Shown here piece after piece: positions 48,606-55,700 of a DNA stretch of 64,000 bases. The first letter of the stretch is position 1. Each line of letters opens with the position of its first letter. The stretch is taken from positions 1 to 64,000 of the forward strand of contig SVLP01000005.1 in NCBI GenBank assembly GCA_015067895.1. The letters are read 5' to 3'. The notes under the pieces were generated by a model. It saw only the letters and a program-made list of their open reading frames with translations. It was not told the origin of the DNA and did not search any database. Both the position numbers and the translations under genes were made by a program. The DNA is from Oscillospiraceae bacterium. Lineage in GTDB: Bacteria; Bacillota_A; Clostridia; Oscillospirales; Oscillospiraceae.

Positions 48606-50060
48606 ATGGATGAAAAAGAACTGACGATCCCGAAAATAGACCTGATCTTCATCTTCCGTATCTGGCTGCGTTACGCGAAGCGATTCTGGGCCATGGCCCT
48701 GGTCCTGGCGTTCCTGTGCGCGGGAGTCCTGGGCTATACCGGCTACCGGGCCTATACCCCGGTGTATGAGGCTTCGGTCTCCTTCACCGTGAAGGTGGCC
48801 AATCCCCTCTATGCCAGCATCAACGCCTATAACAACGCCACCGCCACCCAGCTCAACGCCACCTTCCCCTATATCCTGCGCAGTGCCATCCTGCGGCAGC
48901 GGGTCAGCGAGCATCTGGGTGTGGGAAGCATCCCCGGCGTGACCACGACGGTGCTGCCCAATTCCAACATCTTCACCATGCGTGTGCGCGATACGAACCC
49001 GGAGCGTGCCTATCGGGTGCTCCAGGCGGTCATTGAATGCTATCCCCAGGTGGCGGACTACGTGGTCGGCGCCACGAAGCTGACCATGCTTGACGACAGC
49101 GGTGTTCCCACGAAGCCTGTCTACGACCTGGATCTGCGGGATTCCCTGATCCTGGGCGCGGCTGGCGGTGTGCTGATCTGGGCGGCCTTCATGCTGCTGC
49201 TGACCTTGAGCCGCCGTACGGTGCACAACGAGGATGAGCTGAAGCGGACGATGAACTACCCGTGTCTGGGCATCATCCCAGCCACAAAGGTGGTGGGCCG
49301 GGACAAGCGCTGCCCCCTGATCCACCATGACAACGGCAAATTCGGCTTTGCCGAGTCTGTGCGGCTGCTGCAGATCCATGTGCAGAAGGAGATGGATGCC
49401 CAGAATAAGAAGGTCATCATGGTCTCCGGCGCGATCCCCGGCGAGGGCAAGACAACCATCGCGGTGAACCTGGCCATCGCCTATGCCAAGAAGGGCCACC
49501 GGACGCTGCTGGTGGACTGTGATATGTACAATCCCTCCGTGGTCAAGTCCCTGGATGTGAACGAGCCCCGCTCCATGAAGGAGTATATGGCCGGTACCAT
49601 CACCGCCAAGGAGCTGCTGCGCAAGACCAGCATCCGGCATCTGTATTGCCTGCCCACGGACGTGGACTTCAAGGATGTGGGTGCCAAGGCGTCCCTGGAC
49701 AAGCTGCTTCGGGCTGCCAGGGAGACCTTCGACATCATCATCATGGATACGCCGCCCTGCTCCTTGATGGTGGATGCGGCAGAGCTTGCCGATGTGGCGG
49801 ACTGCGCCCTGATGGTCATCCGTCAGGACTACGCCTCCCGCGCCCAGATCATGGAGGGCGTGCACCTGCTGACGGACAATGGTCTGCCCCTGATCGGCTG
49901 TACCATCAACGGTGTGGTCGGCAACCTGGCTACCTCCGGCTATAAGTACGGCAATGGCTACGGTTACGGCTATGGCTACGGATATGGCTACGGCTACGGC
50001 TATGGCTACGGTTACGGCAGCGGCTACGGCTACGGAAGCAAGAAGCACGATTCTGACTGA
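48606..50060 (+). CDS. fused Wzz/BY-kinase with long GY-repeat tail, second copy
   Basis: A 484-residue homologue of the preceding protein. It has an N-terminal Wzz adaptor with two membrane helices, then a kinase domain with a cleaner Walker A (SGAIPGEGKTTIAVNLA), Walker A' LLVDCDMYNPS and Walker B IIIMDTPP. The C-terminus is an uninterrupted run of Gly-Tyr dipeptides, then a GS-GYGYGS end and KKHDSD. It starts 12 bp after the first kinase. Two kinases side by side suggest heteromeric rings or a divided pair. Confidence 0.9.
   Translation: MDEKELTIPKIDLIFIFRIWLRYAKRFWAMALVLAFLCAGVLGYTGYRAYTPVYEASVSFTVKVANPLYASINAYNNATATQLNATFPYILRSAILRQRVSEHLGVGSIPGVTTTVLPNSNIFTMRVRDTNPERAYRVLQAVIECYPQVADYVVGATKLTMLDDSGVPTKPVYDLDLRDSLILGAAGGVLIWAAFMLLLTLSRRTVHNEDELKRTMNYPCLGIIPATKVVGRDKRCPLIHHDNGKFGFAESVRLLQIHVQKEMDAQNKKVIMVSGAIPGEGKTTIAVNLAIAYAKKGHRTLLVDCDMYNPSVVKSLDVNEPRSMKEYMAGTITAKELLRKTSIRHLYCLPTDVDFKDVGAKASLDKLLRAARETFDIIIMDTPPCSLMVDAAELADVADCALMVIRQDYASRAQIMEGVHLLTDNGLPLIGCTINGVVGNLATSGYKYGNGYGYGYGYGYGYGYGYGYGYGSGYGYGSKKHDSD
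49951..50035 (+). repeat. in-gene GGCTAY hexanucleotide repeat encoding (Gly-Tyr)n
   Basis: About 13 tandem 6-bp units of the form GGCTAC/GGTTAC/GGCTAT/GGATAT code for the tail of the second BY-kinase. Third-base variety shows selection for the dipeptide rather than a young pure microsatellite, but slippage remains possible. Confidence 0.85.
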
Positions 50061-50069
50061 AATGATACG

Positions 50070-50107
50070 GGACTCCCCATTTTGGGGAGTCCTCTTGTCA
50101 TTTTTTG
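50070..50107 (+). terminator. terminator of the BY-kinase operon
   Basis: GGACTCCCC-ATTTT-GGGGAGTCC followed by TCTTGTCATTTTTTG. Confidence 0.88.
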
Positions 50108-50152
50108 CCCGGAAAGAGGGCAGAAAAGTACTATATTTTGTGGTTAATTTCA

Positions 50153-50181
50153 TTGACAAATACAGAATGCAGACGTATAAT
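50153..50181 (+). promoter_or_regulatory. consensus sigma-A promoter of the peptide/radical-SAM operon
   Basis: TTGACA (50153-50158), 17 bp, TATAAT (50176-50181): both hexamers match consensus exactly. Start expected near 50188. Confidence 0.92.
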
Positions 50182-50187
50182 GTAGGT

Positions 50188-50340
50188 TGAAATAATGGCT
50201 GACTATGTACATATGACCGGTGCCGATGCCGTTGGAAGGGCTTTCCCTTTGGTATTCCGCTGGGCACGGTCATAGTGCCGGAAGTAAAGCCGGTAAGCGC
50301 GGAAGCGAATGCGGCCAGGCACAAGGCAAGGGAGGTAATA
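50188..50340 (+). promoter_or_regulatory. structured leader of the peptide/radical-SAM operon
   Basis: About 160 nt between the promoter and the first gene. GACCGGTGCC (from about 50215) pairs with GGCACGGTC (about 50263-50271). GGAAGGGCTTTCCC lies inside. CCGG-AAGTAAAG-CCGG and CGCGGAAGCG hairpins follow, then GCCAGGCACAAGGC before the ribosome site. I cannot match it to a known riboswitch class. Confidence 0.5.
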
Positions 50341-50347
50341 CCACAAT

Positions 50348-51232
50348 ATGCACAAGAAAATATGGAGTACCCCCGGCAAGGCTGCTGTCGTGCTCGTCCT
50401 GCTTGGCGTTCTGATCGCCGCGGGCCTGTTCGCGTCCATGGGCAGCCCGGATGCGCCGGACAGCGAGCTGAACGCGCCGCCCGGAGCCGGTACGCGGCCG
50501 ACGACCCCTCAGTCGCCGGAGACCACCGCTCAGACACTGCCCGGGGCAGTGGAGCCGACGGATCCCATTCAGACCGGGGGAGAGACGGAGCCGACCCTTT
50601 CAGTGGCGCTGCCCTCCGAGCCGGAGCTGCCGGATGAGCCCGAGGAGCCCGAGGAGCCCCAGTACACCGGTCTTCTGGAGCTGCCATATCTGACAGCCGA
50701 CGGCCTGCTTTCCGTGGATTCCGTGTTCCCCTTTTCCGGCATGAACCCGGACGACGGCATGGAGGAGGGGACTGATCTGGCTGCGATCATGGTGACCAAT
50801 GTCTCCGATTCCCACCTGACCCGTGGGGAGCTGACGGTGACCATGGCGGACGGCGTCGTGGCGAGCTTCCTGGTTCAGGATCTGCCCGCCGGAAAGAGCG
50901 CACTGGTCTGTGACCGCAGGAGCACCGTGCTGAAGGATCCGGAGCTCTGTACGGACATCGTCTGCGAGGCAGAATTTGCCGACGAGGATGTGCTGCGCAC
51001 CGATGAGCTGTTCTATGTCCTGGACGGCATGGAGATCACCCTGACCAATCTGACCGCTGAGACCCTCACCGGGATCGAAGTGTACTGCCATACAGTCCTC
51101 GATGCGTCTTACCTCGGAGGCTGTGTCTATCGTTATCCTGTAGATGTGCTGCCTGCGGGACAGAGCACCACCATCCTTGCGCTGGATTGTTTCCTGGGTG
51201 CAGAGGTGGTGCGGATCACCGCCGGCGGCTGA
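50348..51232 (+). CDS. membrane-anchored exported protein with acidic proline-rich stalk
   Basis: A 294-residue protein: basic start, one membrane helix (AAVVLVLLGVLIAAGLFASM), a stalk of about 80 residues rich in Pro/Thr/Glu (EPELPDEPEEPEEPQ), and a beta-rich outer domain with two FxVxxLPAGKS / VDVLPAGQS-type repeats and several cysteines (VCDRRS, LCTDIVCEAEF, VYCHTV, GGCVY, LDCFLG). The repeats look like FxLYD or DUF-type Ig-fold domains; no firm family. First gene of the operon with the peptide and radical SAM genes; GGGAGG is upstream. Confidence 0.7.
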   Translation: MHKKIWSTPGKAAVVLVLLGVLIAAGLFASMGSPDAPDSELNAPPGAGTRPTTPQSPETTAQTLPGAVEPTDPIQTGGETEPTLSVALPSEPELPDEPEEPEEPQYTGLLELPYLTADGLLSVDSVFPFSGMNPDDGMEEGTDLAAIMVTNVSDSHLTRGELTVTMADGVVASFLVQDLPAGKSALVCDRRSTVLKDPELCTDIVCEAEFADEDVLRTDELFYVLDGMEITLTNLTAETLTGIEVYCHTVLDASYLGGCVYRYPVDVLPAGQSTTILALDCFLGAEVVRITAGG

Positions 51233-51260
51233 ACGTATTATTTGAGAGGAGTTATCCAGT

Positions 51261-51509
51261 ATGAAAACCTACGTCAAACCCCAATTGTTTTTTGAAAGCT
51301 ATGAGCTGTCCCAGAACATCGCCGCCTGCGGCTACGACATGAACAGCAGCTTCGGTTCCTGCACCGCCAAGGTGGATCCTTCGCACGGTCTGCCTGATTT
51401 AGGCATTACTTTCTTTTTGGAGACGCAGGGAGCATGTGATGTCACGCCCCAGATCTACTGCTATGAGAATGGCTCCGGCGATGTTGCCTACCGGCTGTTC
51501 AATTCCTGA
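51261..51509 (+). CDS. candidate RiPP precursor peptide
   Basis: An 82-residue peptide with no signal sequence. The N-terminal half is leader-like: MKTYVKPQLFFESYELSQNI with a KPxLxxExxELSQxIAAC pattern. The C-terminal half is short and polar with cysteines at 23, 34, 59 and 67 and several Gly/Ser/Asp residues. A strong GAGAGGAG site precedes the ATG. It lies 39 bp before a radical SAM/SPASM enzyme on the same strand, the usual geometry of a precursor and its maturase. A non-RiPP small protein remains possible; no transporter or protease is adjacent. Confidence 0.65.
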   Translation: MKTYVKPQLFFESYELSQNIAACGYDMNSSFGSCTAKVDPSHGLPDLGITFFLETQGACDVTPQIYCYENGSGDVAYRLFNS

Positions 51510-51548
51510 GCGGGGAACCGTGCAGATCCGGAAGAGGGGGGACGGCAT

Positions 51549-52682
51549 ATGATCGTAAAATCGCCCGTCCCGAACTATCAGCTCACGGACTATCTCTACA
51601 ACAAATCCAGCCAGCGTCTGATCCCCCTGAGCGGTACCTTTGAGCTGTCGCCGGTGTGCAATTTCGACTGCCGGATGTGCTATGTCCGAAAGACCCCCCG
51701 GGAGGTTCGGGAGAGCCCCAGACCCATCATGACTCTGGAGGATTGGCGTACCGTCGCCCGGGAGGCTCTGAACGCGGGAACGCTGTTCCTGCTGCTCACC
51801 GGCGGCGAACCCCTGCTCTGGCCCCATTTCTGGACGCTCTACGAGGAGCTGGTGGACATGGGCTTCCTGGTGGCCATCAACACCAACGGCTCGATGATCG
51901 ATGAAGCCGCCGTGGAGCGGTTCCGCCGCCGTCCGCCGAGACGGATCAACATCACCCTCTACGGCGCCGGAGATGAGAGCTACCGCCGCCTGTGCGGCGT
52001 GGACGGGATGTTCTCGAAGGTCGATCGGGGCATTCGGATGCTGACGGAGGCCGGGATCCTGGTCAAGCTCAATTGCAGCCTGACGCCCCAAAACGCCGCC
52101 GATCTGGAGGCCATCACGGCCTATGCCCGGGATCGGCAGCTGCTTTTGTCCGTGGCGACCTACATGTTCCCGCCCATCCGCCGGGATCCGAACCGGATCG
52201 GGGAGAACGAGCGCTTCACACCGGAGGAGACGGCCCGCTACCGTCTGCGCTCCTATGAGCTGCAGTGCAGCCGGGAGGAGTATCTGACCTACCTGCAGCA
52301 CCTGCGGGACGGTTATGTGGATCCCCCCGGACTGGAGGAGGGCTGCGTCGACCCGGTGGACGGAAAGATACGCTGCCGGGCGGGCAAGGCCACCTTCTGG
52401 ATCACCTGGGACGGCTGGATGACGGCCTGCGGCATGATGCCCGAGCCCCGGGTGGAGCTGCGGGGCAGACCCTTCGCCGAAAGCTGGGGCGAGCTGACCC
52501 GGGCATCCGCCGAATGCAGGCTCTCCGGTGTCTGCGACAAGTGTCCGAATGTGCGGGTATGCCATCCCTGTGCAGCCATGGCCGTGGCGGAGACGGGCTC
52601 CTACTCCGGGATTCCCCGCTTCCTGTGCGAGGTGACCCAGGAATGCCGCCGGATCGCCGCGCAGACCCTTGCGGGGCAATAA
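51549..52682 (+). CDS. radical SAM/SPASM enzyme
   Basis: A 377-residue radical SAM protein: cluster motif SPVCNFDCRMCYV (C37, C41, C44), then LLLTGGEPLLWPHFW (SAM-binding GGE) and INITLYGAGDESYRRLCG. The C-terminal SPASM domain has many cysteines (IRCRAGKATFWITWDGWMTACG; CRLSGVCDKC; VRVCHPCAA; FLCEVTQEC), enough for two auxiliary [4Fe-4S] clusters. SPASM enzymes typically modify ribosomal peptides or protein side chains. The adjacent 82-residue peptide is the obvious substrate candidate. Confidence 0.88.
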   Translation: MIVKSPVPNYQLTDYLYNKSSQRLIPLSGTFELSPVCNFDCRMCYVRKTPREVRESPRPIMTLEDWRTVAREALNAGTLFLLLTGGEPLLWPHFWTLYEELVDMGFLVAINTNGSMIDEAAVERFRRRPPRRINITLYGAGDESYRRLCGVDGMFSKVDRGIRMLTEAGILVKLNCSLTPQNAADLEAITAYARDRQLLLSVATYMFPPIRRDPNRIGENERFTPEETARYRLRSYELQCSREEYLTYLQHLRDGYVDPPGLEEGCVDPVDGKIRCRAGKATFWITWDGWMTACGMMPEPRVELRGRPFAESWGELTRASAECRLSGVCDKCPNVRVCHPCAAMAVAETGSYSGIPRFLCEVTQECRRIAAQTLAGQ

Positions 52683-52746
52683 TTGTCTTCGTGACAATGA
52701 ATATAGATCGTTCGTTTTTTGTAAATCAACCAAGGAGGTAACGAAT

Positions 52747-55700
52747 ATGAACAAGTTCAAGCGGATCGCTGCGCTGGTTCTGGTCGTGTGCATGGTGCTC
52801 AGCTTCGTGCCTGTCAGCGCCAGAGCGGCGGACTCCTCCAACGGGGACTTCATCCGCGTCTACCATGTGGACGCCGGACGAAAGTACTTCTCCGTGGATG
52901 AGCTCAAGGAGATCATTGATACCATCAGTGAAAACCACTACACCCATCTGGAGCTGGCCATCGGCAACGAGGGTCTGCGCTTCCTGCTCGACGACATGAG
53001 CGTGGGCAGCTACTCCAGCGAGGATGTCACCGCAGGCATCCAGGAGGGCAATCGCAATTACAACACCGGAAAGAAGTACTCCACCTCTGTCAACGAGCTG
53101 ACCGAGGAGGAGATGGATGAGATCATCGACTATGCTGCCGAAAAGCACATCGAGATCATCCCCCTGCTGAATACCCCCGGCCACATGAACGCCATCCTGG
53201 ACGCCATGGAGTATCTGGGTATCTCCAATCCTGCCCATGGCTATAAGAAGTCCAGCTGGAGCTACACCTACTCCGCCACCACGGTCGATCTGACCAACGG
53301 CGAGGCCATGGAGTTCGTGATGGAGTTCGTCTCCAAGTATGTGGATTACTTCGCATCCAGAGGCTGCACCTACTTCAACCTGGGTGCTGACGAGTATGCC
53401 ACCGATCTTTACAACGAGGGCGGCTTCGGCAAGCTTCAGGATGCCGGCCTGTATGACGAGTTCGTTGTCTATCTGAATGATATGGCCGCCATGGTCAAGG
53501 ATGCCGGTTTGAAGCCCATCGCCTTCAACGACGGCATCTACTTCAACAGCAAGACCAGCTACGGCACCTTCGACACCGACATCATCGTCGCCTACTGGTG
53601 CGGCGCATGGGGCGATTTCAAGGTCACCTCCGTCGATTTCCTGATCGGCAAGGGCCATAAGATCCTGAACACCAACGACAAGTGGTACTACGTTCTGGGC
53701 CGCAACGGCTCCGATACCTACGGCTATGTCAACTCCAAGGCCAACACGGCCAGCGTCAAGGTGAACACCACCTCCGACAACAGCAAGACCATCACCGCCG
53801 AGGATTTCGAGGGCGCCATGCTCTGCCTGTGGTGCGACGACCCCACCGTCAGCTATGCTGACAACAAGGCCAAGGCCGTGGAGCTGGTGCAGAACCTTTC
53901 CGTCAATAACCCCGATTACTTCGTTCCCTACGAGGAGCCCGAGGTTCCCACCGAGCCCTCTGAGCCCGTGGAGACCGAGCCCACTGAGCCCACCGAGCCC
54001 GAGGATGTGACCGTCAGCGACGGTGAGATCTCCGTCTCCGCCCCCGGCCTGACCGACGTCACCATCACCGAGGTGGAGGCCCCCGCCATCGAGGGCGCTG
54101 TCGAGGTCATTGCCTATGATGTGGCGCTGTCCGGCGCCGAGGGCGCCTACACCGGCGAGGCCACCGTCACCGTCCCCGTTCCCGGCCATTGGGTCAGCGT
54201 CCTGGGCGGCGTCCTGGCCAGCGACAGCGGCGAGGAGATCCTGGGCATCTCCGGCAAGCTGGAGAATGGCTTCTTCACCTTCACCGTCCCCCACTTCTCC
54301 GAGATCGTGGTCTATGCTGCCACCGAGAAGACCATCGACCTGGTCATCGGCGAGTCCAGGGAGGAGTTCCTGGCCGGTGGTGACTATACCGGCGACATTC
54401 CCAACTGCGGCATCAATGAGACCATCGCCACCGTCACCGCTTCCAGAGTGGAGCAAGAGGCCGAGACCTATTGGGAGCTGGTCACTGACGGCGTTAACGG
54501 CATCGAGGCTGGCAAGGAGTATGTGATCGTCAACAGCAATGGCAATTCTGTCTATGCCCTTACCCGCACCGGTGAAACGAGCAGCAGGTTGACTACTGCG
54601 CTCAACGGCGATAGCCGCCGGATCACCACTACCGTACCCGACAATGTTGTTTTCACATTCGAGGCAGCTGGCAGTGATTGGTACCTGAAGGACAGCAACG
54701 GTACTTACCTCTATCCGGATGCAACACGTGGTATTATCCGTTGGAATTTCAGCTTGGCGTCTAGTAAGACTACTGGGCAGGCGGTTCGGGTTTCCGGAAC
54801 GAATTCTGTAACCATTAGCAGAGACGTCACTAGTAGCTATAGTGGTAGTACTACAGCCTATATTCACTATAACAGTGGATACGACGGCGCAAGCTCTTCT
54901 TCCGACCTCTACCTGTACGAGAAGGTCGTCAAGGAAGCCAAGAACGACACGAAGCTGACCTTTACCGGTGTTTCTGCCGGTACCACCACCGCGATCATCG
55001 GCGGCGTGGAGTACACCATCAATGTCTCCCGCAAAGAGGTCGATGTCGCCATGGTCGTTGGTGAAGAGGTGACCTTCACCCAGAGTGCAGTTATCACCGA
55101 TGCACCCGAATACTCCCTGAGCGGCATCGTGGAAACCGCTGTCAACGGCAAGGACGTCACCTTCACCGCAAAGAATGTCGGTGAGGTCGATGTCACCCTG
55201 GGTGATACCATTTATCACATCATCGTCACCACGGAGAACTTTGACGCCGCAGAGAATGTGAAGATCGAGTTCTGGCATACCAACCATACCGTCACCCCTG
55301 CTGATCCCACCGGCTACACGACCGGTACCGATACCAAGGGTGCCCAGTTCTATCAGTTGGAGCTGGACGCCAGAACCGCCTACAAGAAGGACGGTCTGGT
55401 GCTGAAGGAAATCGTACCCAATGCGGGTAAGAACTCCGATGGCAAGGAAGTCCGCCCCTGGAAGGGTGTCGTGGTTCCTTATGTCGAGAAATTCAATTTT
55501 TACATGGATAACGAGAGCATTGAGACTATGGACCATGGTCATCAGACCACCGCAGCCGGTCACGACCGAACGGCTTCCGGCCCTGCTTTCCAGTACATCC
55601 GTTACTGGGCAGGCAAGTGGGAGGTCTCCGCAGACCGTACCACCTGGATCGAAGTCGATATGTCTGCTAACAACAGTACCAAGAACCGCAAGACCATGCA

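Noticed and set aside
47463..50687. A 1074-codon minus-strand frame opposite the BY-kinases.
   Set aside because: Its repeated AVAVAIAVAVAI-type stretch is just the complement of the GY repeat; the plus strand has conserved kinase motifs.
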